Shown here one piece after another: positions 25,817-33,913 of a stretch of 64,000 nt of DNA (positions are counted from its first letter, which is position 1; each line of letters begins with the position of its first letter). This stretch comes from Rhodomicrobium sp. R_RK_3 (lineage in GTDB: Bacteria; Pseudomonadota; Alphaproteobacteria; Rhizobiales; Rhodomicrobiaceae), in the NCBI RefSeq assembly GCF_002198715.1, contig NZ_MWLK01000030.1:277467-341466 (forward strand). Direction: 5' to 3'. A model generated the notes under the pieces. That model was given only the letters and a program-made list of their open reading frames with translations, did no database searches and was not told the origin of the DNA. The position numbers were made by a program, and so were the translations under genes.

Positions 25817-25967
25817 CGGGATCGCCTCCGACCAGGACGATGGCGAGCCAGTCATCGGTGTTAATCCAGTCGGCGGTTTCGCCCGTCGCCAGGTCGAGCG
25901 CGCGGGCGGCGTTCTCGGGGGTGCCTACATCGAGCAGGCGGGAGAAGTGCGTGAGATAGTTGGCCAT
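25809..25967 (-). CDS. Small hypothetical protein, 52 residues
   Basis: A short gene reading MANYLTHFSRLLDVGTPENA and ending WLAIVLVGGDPDA. A GGAGACC ribosome site stands before its ATG at 25967, the same kind used by neighbours. Its stop overlaps the next gene's start by eight bases. Codon use matches the neighbours. Function unknown. Confidence 0.6.
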   Translation of the reverse strand: MANYLTHFSRLLDVGTPENAARALDLATGETADWINTDDWLAIVLVGGDPDA

Positions 25968-26036
25968 GTTGGTCTCCGTAGAAAAGCCAAAGCCCGGTGC
26001 GATGGCCGGGCTCGGTTGGTTGGGATGATGCGGTAC

Positions 26037-26308
26037 TCAGGCTGCTGGCGGGGCGTGGATGCGATCGTCGTCGAACTCAACGTCCTCGATGACGGCTTTG
26101 CGGCCGCCGGCGTGATGCGGTCGATGAAGGCGATGACGCCTTCGCGCCGCTCGTCGATCTCGATGTGCTCGGGGTGGGCTATCGACTTCATGGCGATCGC
26201 GGCCGCGGCCTTCGCCTTCTCGATCGCTTCGGCATCGGAGTTGGCCTCGACGGTGAAACCGTCATAAGCGCGCACCCAGAAGCCAATCTTGACGATGTAT
26301 TCGGTCAC
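26037..26308 (-). pseudogene. Small conserved protein, frameshifted near 26112
   Basis: From a GTG at 26308: MTEYIVKIGFWVRAYDGFTV, then EAIEKAKAAAAIAMKSIAHP and REGVIAFIDRIT. After that the frame drifts into arginine/threonine-rich nonsense. One base back the reading is GRKAVIEDVEFDDDRIHAPP and a stop at 26037, which fits the acidic C-terminus expected. So one base is missing near 26112. The GTG overlaps the previous stop (GTGA). Function unknown. Confidence 0.6.
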
Positions 26309-26478
26309 GGCGCGTCTCCGCTGTCTGGAGCAGCCATGTTCATGTCGGTGCGCGCCGCGCCCGACTCCCCAAGGCCGGCCCTCGTGAGGAAATCTTCGAT
26401 GAGATCGTTGGTTGATTTGCCGAAGATCGCGTCCGGCGTGATGAGCACGGCCATGCCGCCGAAGCCATCCGGGCGCAT
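26305..26478 (-). CDS. Small conserved protein, start uncertain
   Basis: Reads MRPDGFGGMAVLITPDAIFG and STNDLIEDFLTRAGLGESGA, 57 residues from the ATG at 26478. A likely longer family form begins about 12 codons upstream (VSIVAAFTCSK), but a TAG stands directly in front of it with no start codon, so the true N-terminus may be lost. It overlaps the next gene by four bases. Function unknown. Confidence 0.5.
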   Translation of the reverse strand: MRPDGFGGMAVLITPDAIFGKSTNDLIEDFLTRAGLGESGAARTDMNMAAPDSGDAP

Positions 26479-26511
26479 CTTGCTGCAGGTGAAGGCTGCG
26501 ACGATGCTGAC

Positions 26512-26859
26512 CTAGTGCAGCGTTCTCGATCGTTTGACGATGTCCTGAAGGAAGAACTCCCAGGATGTGCCGCTGAGATCGAGGTCGACGTCGGCGGCAT
26601 TGGGGTCCCCGGTCGCAAGCTGTTCGGTCACGCAGGCATGGGCGGCGGTCTCCGTGTCGCAGGGTGCGGCGAGCGCGCCTTCGATCTCGGCGCGTGTCGC
26701 GAAGACCATTGTCGAAGGGCTCTGCTCCGCGAAGAAGCGCCAGCCCTCGCCATCACGCTCGCACTCGAAAATTCGCGAGAGAAGCAGGCGCTCGATGGGT
26801 GCCATGTCCTCATCGGGAATGGTCTGCTGAACAACGGTCTGTTCGAAGTAGTCGGCCAT
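26512..26859 (-). CDS. Hypothetical protein, 115 residues
   Basis: Starts MADYFEQTVVQQTIPDEDMA. It is acidic, with LERLLLSRIF-like helix, GEGWRFFAEQSPSTMVFATR and a C-terminal SGTSWEFFLQDIVKRSRTLH. A GGAGACACGAC ribosome site precedes the ATG at 26859, like the leaders of its neighbours. No family recognised. It belongs to the run of small genes between parB and the helicase. Confidence 0.6.
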   Translation of the reverse strand: MADYFEQTVVQQTIPDEDMAPIERLLLSRIFECERDGEGWRFFAEQSPSTMVFATRAEIEGALAAPCDTETAAHACVTEQLATGDPNAADVDLDLSGTSWEFFLQDIVKRSRTLH

Positions 26860-26926
26860 GTCGTGTCTCCGGATACGAAGAACCCGGCTCGACGGCTGGG
26901 CGGATGGATTGGATGGTGAGAGGATG

Positions 26927-27319
26927 TCAGTCTGCGGCTCGGACCTTGGCGACGATCGCCTCGGTCGTCGCGAAGGGATCGACGAGCTTGTGGATCGGCT
27001 GGGCGCGGCCCATCCACGGCTGCGGGCGGATACAGCGGACCCAGTCGGCGAAGCTCGGAATGAAGCCGAGATCCTCGAGCACATGCTGTTCGCCGATCAG
27101 GCGGACGGGCACGACCCGGCCGGTCGAGATGGTGAGCGTGGCCCCGAATGTCCGCTCCAGCTCGAATATGCCCTGCGCATGATGGCGCAAGGCCCGGTGG
27201 CGGAAATCGGCAGTGATCTCTTTCGACTCATCGAACCACTGGTGCAGCGGCAGATAATCCTCCGCCGTGCCGCCCCATTTCCGCGCCGAAGAAAGCGCGT
27301 GGTGATAGCAATGTCCCAT
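26927..27319 (-). CDS. DUF6915 family protein
   Basis: A 130-residue protein starting MGHCYHHALSSARKWGGTAE. The conserved opening (G-H-x-x-H-H-A-x-S-S-A-R-K-W-G-G) and LPLHQWFDESKEITADFRHR identify DUF6915, a small family rich in histidines that may hold a metal. The end is PQPWMGRAQPIHKLVDPFA. Function is not known. It follows the DUF6878 gene by ten bases on the same strand, as usual for the pair. Confidence 0.75.
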   Translation of the reverse strand: MGHCYHHALSSARKWGGTAEDYLPLHQWFDESKEITADFRHRALRHHAQGIFELERTFGATLTISTGRVVPVRLIGEQHVLEDLGFIPSFADWVRCIRPQPWMGRAQPIHKLVDPFATTEAIVAKVRAAD

Positions 27320-27329
27320 CGTCGCCTCC

Positions 27330-27810
27330 TCAGAAGGTGTGCATGTCGTTTTCGGAGGCGGTGTACCGCTTGTTGTAGTCGAGCGTGATTCTGTACTCCG
27401 CCACGTCGAAGGTGATGTCGCCATAAGCGCCGTCGTCGTTCTCCCAGCCGCAATGGGTCTTTTCGAGAACGTCATAGGCCAGGCTCTCGACGGCCGTTGC
27501 GATGCTGACGGATGAACGCATCGGCTCGAATCGGCCCCACACGGCCTCGGCGATTTCGACCGTGTCGGCAGGCATGGCAATGTGGTCATCACCGGCCCCG
27601 ACTTCGACATTCCTCAATCTGGCCGGAATCGCCAAAGCCGTCGAAGGTGACGATGACATGCGTGACGCCGGCCAACGCGAGTGCATTGAGCAGCACGGCC
27701 TTGTTGAGACTGAAAAGCTCGGCCTCGAGCTGGGTATGAAGAGCGGCCAGCGTCTCCCATTCAGAGAGCGGCGGCTTGGGGCTTGGCGCGGCGTCGGAAC
27801 CGTCGGTCAT
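27330..27810 (-). pseudogene. DUF6878 family gene, frameshifted near 27614
   Basis: An ATG at 27810 with a strong AGGAG site starts MTDGSDAAPSPKPPLSEWET and continues VTHVIVTFDGFGDSGQIE. The frame then closes after 73 residues. One base on, the reading resumes: NVEVGAGDDHIAMPADTVEI, AVESLAYDVLEKTHCGWEND and YGDITFDVAEYRITLDYNKR, to a stop at 27330. These two halves make one normal DUF6878 protein, so one extra base lies near 27614. The family is unknown in function. Confidence 0.68.
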
Positions 27811-27909
27811 GAGGATCTCCTGAAACGAAAGCGCCCGGCGCGAAGGCCGAGCTGTGGGACGGATTGGACAGAGGGAGCGGGGCGACCTACGCCTCCCCGC
27901 GCGGCTCTG

Positions 27910-30060
27910 CTAATCGGCTGCGACCGCAGGCGGCCGGTCGGCGTCTTCGGCTGAGGCTTCATCGTCGTCTCTGGCGAGGAATTCCGGCAGCGCATCGGCA
28001 GCGCCGTCTGCGTTCGCTTCGCCGGCTCCGGCCAACGGCTCCTCGGAATCCGCGAGGCGCAGCGGTTCGGGCAACCAGCCAGTGCTGGCCAGGAGCCGCT
28101 CTGCTTCCTTGGCCATGTCGCCTTTCTTCAGATGGTCGATGAGCTGCGCGGCCTGTTCGCCTGCGCCCTCGCGTACCGCTTCAAGGATGCGGCGCTTCGG
28201 CACGCGGCCGAGATAATTGTCGATCGCGGGCGTCCAGCCGACCTCGACCATGTCGAGGCCGGTGGCGCGTGCAAGTCGGTCGGCTTGGGCCAGACGGCGC
28301 TCCAGCCCATGCTGGGAGACGCCGTTGCCGCCATATGGGTTTGGCTTCTCATAGAGGGCGTTGATGCCGAAGCTGACGCAATGGGCGAGCAGCGACAGCC
28401 GGCTTGTCTCGTCGAGTGCGGCGAGCCAGTCCCATAGGGCTTGGTCGTCCTGCGGCAGATCGGTCTTCCAGGCCTCCTGCCGTTCGGCAATCGACCGGGC
28501 GGACGGGCTGTCCTTGAGGTCGGCAGCCTGAACGGAGAAGAAGACATGGCGCACCGAGGCCTCCAGACATCCGCCGCTCGTGGCGGTGCGCTGGAAGGTG
28601 TCGACGACGAGCTTGTGCAGGAGCGTCGTCAACGCAATATGCGGATTGTTCGCCACCGCGTCGCGCAGCGCCAGCGTGCGATGGGCGGTCAGTTCCATCA
28701 TCAGCCGGTCGGGTAGCGGTTTGACGGTATCATCCTCCTCATCTTCCGACTCGGTCGGCTGACCGCCGATCGTGATCACCGCGCGCTGCACGGTCGGCGT
28801 GCTGGCGCCAGCGCCATCCTGATCGTCGGATGGCGTATCACCGCCAGGCTCCTGTCCGGGCTCAGAGACCTGCATCTCGTCCTCAAGGCGGACATAGCCG
28901 CGATCGACCGAGAGCTTGCCATCGGCACCGATGCTGACGAACACGCCGGCGCGGGCGATGTCGGCGGGGTCGTAGGTGACAGGGTGATTGTCGAGTTGGC
29001 CAAGCGCCGCTTCGATCTCGCCGAGCCGCTGATCCGCCTCGTCGGGCAACTCGTCAGCGTCTTCATATTCGGCTTCGAGCGTCTGGTATTCGGCGTTGAG
29101 CGTGTCGATCATCGCCTGTTCCTCGGCGGTTAGGTCGGCCGTCACACCGTCGAGCTTGCGCAGGTCGCGCGCATGGCCATAGGAGAAGTCGATCGCGACC
29201 TCGATCCACTTCCAACCCTCGGCGGCGATCTTCTCCGCCTCGGCCTTGAGCTTCGCGGCGACCAGGCTGTCGAGCAGCGCGACATCCTCGAGCCAGCCGC
29301 CGTCGTCCTGCTGGAAGAGATCGCGCAGAGCGACGCCGCCCGCCGCTTCATAGGCGTCAAGACTGACGAATACCGCTCGCTTGTCGGAGGCACGTACGGT
29401 CTTTTCGGTCAGCATGCGGCGGATCTGATAGGGCTCCTTCGACCAAGAAGCAGAGATGGTCTCCCAGACCTGTTCCTGGCGGGCATGGTCGGAGCTGACG
29501 GTAAAGGCCATCAACTGCTCGAGCGACATGCCGTCCTCGGCATAGATGTCGAGCAGCTTCGCCGAGACGCTGGCGAGGCGCAGGCGCTGCTTCACCACAT
29601 TGACCGAGGTGAAGAACGCCGCCGCGATCTCCTCCTCAGAGAGCCCCTTCTCGCGGAGGCCCAAAAAGGCGCGGAACTGGTCGAGGGGATGGAGTGGCGC
29701 GCGCTGGATGTTTTCGGCGAGCGAGTCGTCCTCGGCGAGGATGTCGGTCGCCGGATCGCGCACCACGCAGGGCACGGGGGCGTTCTTCGCCAGGCGCTTC
29801 TGCTTGACCAGCAGTTCGAGCGCCCGGTAGCGGCGGCCGCCGGCGGGGATCTCGAACATGCCAGTCTCGGCGCCTTCGGCGTCGAGGATCGGTCGGACGC
29901 TGAGGCTCTGAAGCAGCGTTCGCCGGGCAATGTCCTCGGCCAATTCCTCGATCGAGAGGCCGGCCTTCACGCGCCGGACGTTGGCCTGGGACAGCACCAG
30001 CTTGTTGAAAGGAATGTCGCGCGAGGACGACAGGGTGATCTTCTGAACGGCAGCAGCCAT
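27910..30060 (-). CDS. parB: ParB/RepB/Spo0J family protein
   Basis: A 716-residue ParB-like protein. The nuclease/CTPase-type N-terminal domain has GMFEIPAGGRRYRALELLVK and DDSLAENIQRAPLHPLDQFR, the E-N-x-x-R-x-x-L/M-x-P box. A helix-turn-helix (LSEEEIAAAFFTSVNVVKQR) follows. The long C-terminal part is acidic and helical. It is over twice the length of chromosomal ParB, the large form typical of ICEs and plasmids of alphaproteobacteria. There is no parA beside it, so its role may be transcription control, DNA protection or anti-restriction rather than segregation. It is preceded by a structured leader. Confidence 0.8.
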   Translation of the reverse strand: MAAAVQKITLSSSRDIPFNKLVLSQANVRRVKAGLSIEELAEDIARRTLLQSLSVRPILDAEGAETGMFEIPAGGRRYRALELLVKQKRLAKNAPVPCVVRDPATDILAEDDSLAENIQRAPLHPLDQFRAFLGLREKGLSEEEIAAAFFTSVNVVKQRLRLASVSAKLLDIYAEDGMSLEQLMAFTVSSDHARQEQVWETISASWSKEPYQIRRMLTEKTVRASDKRAVFVSLDAYEAAGGVALRDLFQQDDGGWLEDVALLDSLVAAKLKAEAEKIAAEGWKWIEVAIDFSYGHARDLRKLDGVTADLTAEEQAMIDTLNAEYQTLEAEYEDADELPDEADQRLGEIEAALGQLDNHPVTYDPADIARAGVFVSIGADGKLSVDRGYVRLEDEMQVSEPGQEPGGDTPSDDQDGAGASTPTVQRAVITIGGQPTESEDEEDDTVKPLPDRLMMELTAHRTLALRDAVANNPHIALTTLLHKLVVDTFQRTATSGGCLEASVRHVFFSVQAADLKDSPSARSIAERQEAWKTDLPQDDQALWDWLAALDETSRLSLLAHCVSFGINALYEKPNPYGGNGVSQHGLERRLAQADRLARATGLDMVEVGWTPAIDNYLGRVPKRRILEAVREGAGEQAAQLIDHLKKGDMAKEAERLLASTGWLPEPLRLADSEEPLAGAGEANADGAADALPEFLARDDDEASAEDADRPPAVAAD

Positions 30061-30072
30061 CGGGATGGTCTC

Positions 30073-30119
30073 CGCGACGGGCGGCCGAAAGCCTCTCTCT
30101 CGGCCTCCAACCCGTCACG
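30073..30119 (-). promoter_or_regulatory. Structured 5' leader of parB
   Basis: On the minus strand CGTGACGGG (30119-30111) pairs with CCCGTCGCG (30081-30073), nine pairs with one G-U. Inside, GGCCGAGAG pairs with CTTTCGGCC. GGAGA of the ribosome site follows directly after the outer stem, ten bases before the ATG. The ardC leader has the same outer stem with a different but still paired inner stem. Confidence 0.65.
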
Positions 30120-30175
30120 AAGATGGCGCAGCCCTCTTCCTCTGCTCCGGGCCGTGAAGCCGGAGAAATCCGGCA

Positions 30176-31144
30176 TCATGCGGCCTCCATCGGCTCGTGA
30201 GTATCGAGAGGCGCCGTGGTTTCGAGACTGTCGTCATTGGGCAGGAAGGCGAGCAGATAGTCGGCCGCTTTGCTGGCCTGCGACGCGGCACGGACGATCG
30301 CACGATTATCCTCGCGCAGAACCTCCGCCCAAGAGCCGATGTAGTCGGCGTGCCGCACAGTCGGCACGATGCCGAGGGCTGCGCAGCAGAATGCCGCTGA
30401 GATTTCGGCGATCAACTCCTCGAAGGCGTATTTTTTCGAACCGAAGGATCCGGAGAGGTCGCGGTTCAGGCGGCGGGGCGCTCCGCTGGCATGGGAGCAT
30501 TCGTGCAGGGCGGTTCGATGCCAGTTGATGGGCTCGAAGAACGCCTGGGGCGGTGGGACCATCACATAGTCGTGCGCCGGAACATAGAAAGCGCGATCGC
30601 CGCCGATCCGAAACTCGATGCCGCTTGCTTTGATGAGCGCCTCGACCTTCGGTTCGATCAGACCAGGTTCCCGCGCCGGCGCTCCGATGGTGATGTCGTC
30701 TGGCAGTCCTTCGCACTGCGCCGCGTTGAAGACCGTGAAGCGTTTCAGGAACGAGATCGCCTGGGCGTCTTCGCCGATCTCGTGGGCACGCCTCTTCTCG
30801 TCGTCGGGCACGAAGCGGTCGGCGTAAACGATGGTAGTTCCGTGTTCCCCGCGCCGGACATGGCCGCCGAGCGACAGAGCCTGGCGGAAGGTCAGCCAGC
30901 TCTGGCAGGTGAAACCGCGCTGGATGACGGCTCCCCAGAGGATAAGCACATTGATGCCGGAATAGCCGCTCCCTGTAGCAGCGTTCTTCGGCATGGCGAG
31001 CGGCGCATTTGACGCGGCCGTATCCCAGGGCTGGATCCATGGAAGCCGGCCGGCTTCGAGCTCGGCGAGGATCCTGCTGGTGATTTCGGCATACAAGTTC
31101 GTCCGGTCGGCGCCGGAACGAGTGTGCGCTTCATGTCTGGGCAT
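30176..31144 (-). CDS. ardC: ArdC-like antirestriction protein
   Basis: A 322-residue protein with the two ArdC parts. The N-terminal single-strand DNA-binding domain shows NLYAEITSRILAELEAGRLP, PWIQPWD and YSGINVLILWGAVIQRGFTC. The C-terminal zincin-like metallopeptidase has HECSH (HExxH) in WHRTALHECSHASGAPRRLN, about residue 211, and a downstream glutamate in FEELIAEISAAFCC. ArdC proteins coat incoming single-stranded DNA and block restriction. It is the first gene of the minus-strand block and is preceded by a structured leader. Confidence 0.88.
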   Translation of the reverse strand: MPRHEAHTRSGADRTNLYAEITSRILAELEAGRLPWIQPWDTAASNAPLAMPKNAATGSGYSGINVLILWGAVIQRGFTCQSWLTFRQALSLGGHVRRGEHGTTIVYADRFVPDDEKRRAHEIGEDAQAISFLKRFTVFNAAQCEGLPDDITIGAPAREPGLIEPKVEALIKASGIEFRIGGDRAFYVPAHDYVMVPPPQAFFEPINWHRTALHECSHASGAPRRLNRDLSGSFGSKKYAFEELIAEISAAFCCAALGIVPTVRHADYIGSWAEVLREDNRAIVRAASQASKAADYLLAFLPNDDSLETTAPLDTHEPMEAA

Positions 31145-31154
31145 CGCGGGTCTC

Positions 31155-31200
31155 CGCGACGGGCGCCGGAGGCCTCTCCTCCAGCTCTCAACCCGTCACG
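31155..31200 (-). promoter_or_regulatory. Structured 5' leader of ardC
   Basis: On the minus strand CGTGACGGG (31200-31192) pairs with CCCGTCGCG (31163-31155). Inside, GCTGGAGG pairs with CCTCCGGC, eight pairs with one G-U. GGAGACC, the likely ribosome site, follows the stem, close to the ATG. Compared with the parB leader the outer stem is the same and the inner stem has changed on both sides, keeping the pairing. Confidence 0.65.
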
Positions 31201-31372
31201 GAAAACCCGTCCGCACTCTTCCTCTACAGTGAGGGCTCCCTCAGAAAGGGGGGCCGTCGCAGGAGAAGGCTTGCCCATGGCCTCGCTTCTAAACGAGCTA
31301 CAGGTGAGTTCTAATCATCTTGTGATTGACTTCTAATTATCATTGCCGATAGTTCTGATTGCAGGAGCTGAC

Positions 31373-32595
31373 ATGTACGAGCGATTCGTGGAGCGTCGGG
31401 CGGAGGAAGCCCTTTCAGATACCCCGGTCGTGCTGATCGTGGGACCGCGCCGGGCAGGCAAGACCACGCTTGTCCGAAAGATGGGGGACGCGGGCCGGAC
31501 CTATATCACGATCGACGATCAGACGGTCCTCGAGGCCGCACGGTCCGATCCGGCAGGCTTTATCCGTGCTCTCGACGGGGGGCCATCATCGACGAGATCC
31601 AGCGCGCGCCCGACCTGCTGCTGGCGATCAAGAAGACGGTGGATGAGGACTACCGCCCTGGCCGCTTTCTGCTGACCGGTTCCGCCAATGTGCTCACCCT
31701 GCCGCGCGTCGCCGACAGCCTGGCGGGCCGGATGGAAACCATCCGCTTACTGCCGCTGGCCCGTGCTGAAATCGCAGGCAAGCCACCGACCTTCCTGGAG
31801 CGCCTGTTCACCGGAAAGCTGCGGGGCGACCGCAAGGCGGTTATCGGAGACGATCTGGTCCGGCTCGTGCTGCTCGGCGGCTTTCCCGAAGCGGTCAGCC
31901 GCGAGAGCGAGCGCCGGCGGCAGGACTGGGCGCGGTCCTATCTGACGTCAGTTTTGATCCGGGATCTCAGGGATATCGCCGAGATCGAGAAGCTGACCGA
32001 GTTGCCGAAATTCGTCCGGCTTCTGGCGGAGCATTCGGGGCAGCTGGTCAATTATTCGCAGTTCGGATCCAGCATTAATGTCAGCTACAAGACAGGCCAG
32101 CGTTATGTCGCGCTTCTGGAGCAGGTGTTCCTCGTCGCGACATTGCAGCCCTGGTACACGAATGCGCTGAAGCGGATCGCTAAGACGCCGAAGCTGCACT
32201 TCCTCGATTCCGGCCTGCTTACCACGGCGCGCGGATTGAGCTTCGATAGGGTGAAGACTGATCGCGACGTGTTCGGCACACTCCTGGAAAGCTTCGTGTT
32301 CTCCGAAGTCTTGAAGCTCATGACGGGATCGGACCTGCGGCTGACGCCCTATCATTTCCGGGACCAGCAAATGCGCGAAGTAGACATCGTGCTGGAGCGC
32401 GACGATGGCATGATCGTGGGCATTGAGATCAAGGCATCCGCGACAGTGAAGTCCGGCGACTTCGGCGGGCTTCGAACCTTGGCCGAGGTGTGTAAGGAAC
32501 AGTTTGCCTACGGCGTCGTGCTCTATGACAGCACGGATCTCGTGCCGTTCGGCGACAAGCTGGCCGCAGTGCCTTTGTCAGCCTTGTGGAGTTGA
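31373..32595 (+). pseudogene. AAA ATPase with DUF4143, G-tract frameshift
   Basis: An ATG at 31373 with CAGGAG upstream begins MYERFVERRAEEALSDTPVV. Walker A follows at once (LIVGPRRAGKTTLVRKMGDA). At the six-G tract 31577-31582 the frame fails; one base on, it reads GAIIDEIQRAPDLLLAIKKT (Walker B, D-E), RPGRFLLTGSANVLTLPRVA and then the DUF4143 domain with VGIEIKASATVKSGDFGGLR, a PD-(D/E)XK-like core, to 32595. With seven Gs the 407-residue protein would be whole. Family function is unclear, with ties to mobile DNA. Slippage, phase variation or a sequencing error are all possible. Confidence 0.72.
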
Positions 32596-32673
32596 GCGTC
32601 AGTGCGATATGCGCCGGAGGCGGGCCGGTCGCCGGTTTGAAGATTACTCCCATTCGTGTATCGAACCATTCTC

Positions 32674-33618
32674 ATGACCTACCCTCCGATCAATCCGTTC
32701 GATGCCGGGCTTCTCAGCGTTGCGAACGGAAATGAAATCTACTGGGAAATATCGGGCAACCCGGATGGAAAACCTGCTCTATATCTCCATGGCGGCCCGG
32801 GCGCCCCTCATGGCTCCGGTGGCTATCGCCGTCACTTCGACCCGCAACAATATCGCATCGTAGGGATCGACCAGCGTGGATGCGGCCGAAGTCGACCTCT
32901 CGCCATCGACGCTCTCGGCGAACTGCACCACAACACGACCCAATCGCTCATCAAGGACATCGAGGCGGTTAGGAGACACCTTGGCATCGAGACGTGGCTG
33001 GTGTCAGGCGTGTCTTGGGGGACGACGCTTGCGCTTGCTTATGCCCAAGCGCATCCGGAACGGGTTTCGGAACTGGTACTCGTCGCAGTAACGACCACCA
33101 GCAGGGAAGAGGTCGATTGGATCACCGAAGGTGTCGGGTGCATATTTCCCGAAGCCTGGCAGCAGTTTGAGCAGGCCTCAAGCAGGCGGGCCGGAGAGCG
33201 GATCGTGGAGGTTTATGCGCGGCGACTCGCCACTGGCGACATACAGGACCGGCTGCTGGCAGCCCGCGCCTGGAATGATTGGGAGTCGACCCACGTCTCA
33301 CTTGATCCGAATTGGGTGCCCATCGACCAGCGTTTCGATGAAACATGGGGTTTAACTTTTGCAACCCTCGTCACGCATTACTGGTCGCACGACGGATTTC
33401 TGCAGAACGGCAAAGAAATACTCCGCCACGTCTCCACGATCGCCCATATTCCAGCCGTGCTCATCCATGGCCGTCGCGACATTAGCGGGCCAGCGATAAC
33501 GGCCTGGCGGCTCAATCAGCAGTGGCCGGCAAGCCGCTTGTGCATCGTGGAAGCCGAAGGACATGGCGGGCCGCAGTCGATGGAGGAGATGCGCATCGCG
33601 CTCGATGCATTCGCTTGA
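32674..33618 (+). CDS. pip: Prolyl aminopeptidase (alpha/beta hydrolase)
   Basis: A 314-residue alpha/beta hydrolase that removes N-terminal proline from peptides. The oxyanion motif is ALYLHGGPGAPHGSGG, the nucleophile is the serine in LVSGVSWGTTLALAYAQAHP, the acid is in LIHGRRDISGPAITAWRLNQ and the histidine is in EAEGHGGPQSM. The conserved IDQRGCGRSRP and YWSHDGFL are also present. Length is normal. I start at MTYPPINPFDAG (32674), as family members do; a GTG six codons upstream is possible. It sits alone as cargo between the ATPase and traG. Confidence 0.86.
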   Translation: MTYPPINPFDAGLLSVANGNEIYWEISGNPDGKPALYLHGGPGAPHGSGGYRRHFDPQQYRIVGIDQRGCGRSRPLAIDALGELHHNTTQSLIKDIEAVRRHLGIETWLVSGVSWGTTLALAYAQAHPERVSELVLVAVTTTSREEVDWITEGVGCIFPEAWQQFEQASSRRAGERIVEVYARRLATGDIQDRLLAARAWNDWESTHVSLDPNWVPIDQRFDETWGLTFATLVTHYWSHDGFLQNGKEILRHVSTIAHIPAVLIHGRRDISGPAITAWRLNQQWPASRLCIVEAEGHGGPQSMEEMRIALDAFA

Positions 33619-33913
33619 GGACAATGATCAGGTCTCGGAGCGCGACGATCGCATAGCCAGCCGCGGCCGAAATTCAAGCTGAGATAGGCCGGACTTTCCT
33701 CACCAAAACCAGAACCGGCTTTTCCTTCAAGGCTGCTACCCAGACAGCTTCGCATGCAATGCATCTTGAGCATTGCCGCGCCACGAGATTGCCCAAAAGG
33801 CACTCCTTTGTTTCACAGGACTTCACTAGGCTGCACAATTTACTCCATTGAGCATTCGCTGCTGCTCGACCATCCTTTTCAGACGGTTACACGGCTGAAA
33901 GGGATTGTCCGAG
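33619..33913. other. Spacer before traG, no gene recognised
   Basis: About 290 bases between the aminopeptidase and traG. Neither strand gives a known protein. It should hold the promoter for the transfer operon; I see no convincing consensus boxes. Confidence 0.4.

Noticed and set aside
33905..33913. TTG at 33905 as start of traG
   Set aside because: The purine-rich ribosome site is only two bases from it; the GTG at 33914 is better spaced. The choice remains uncertain.
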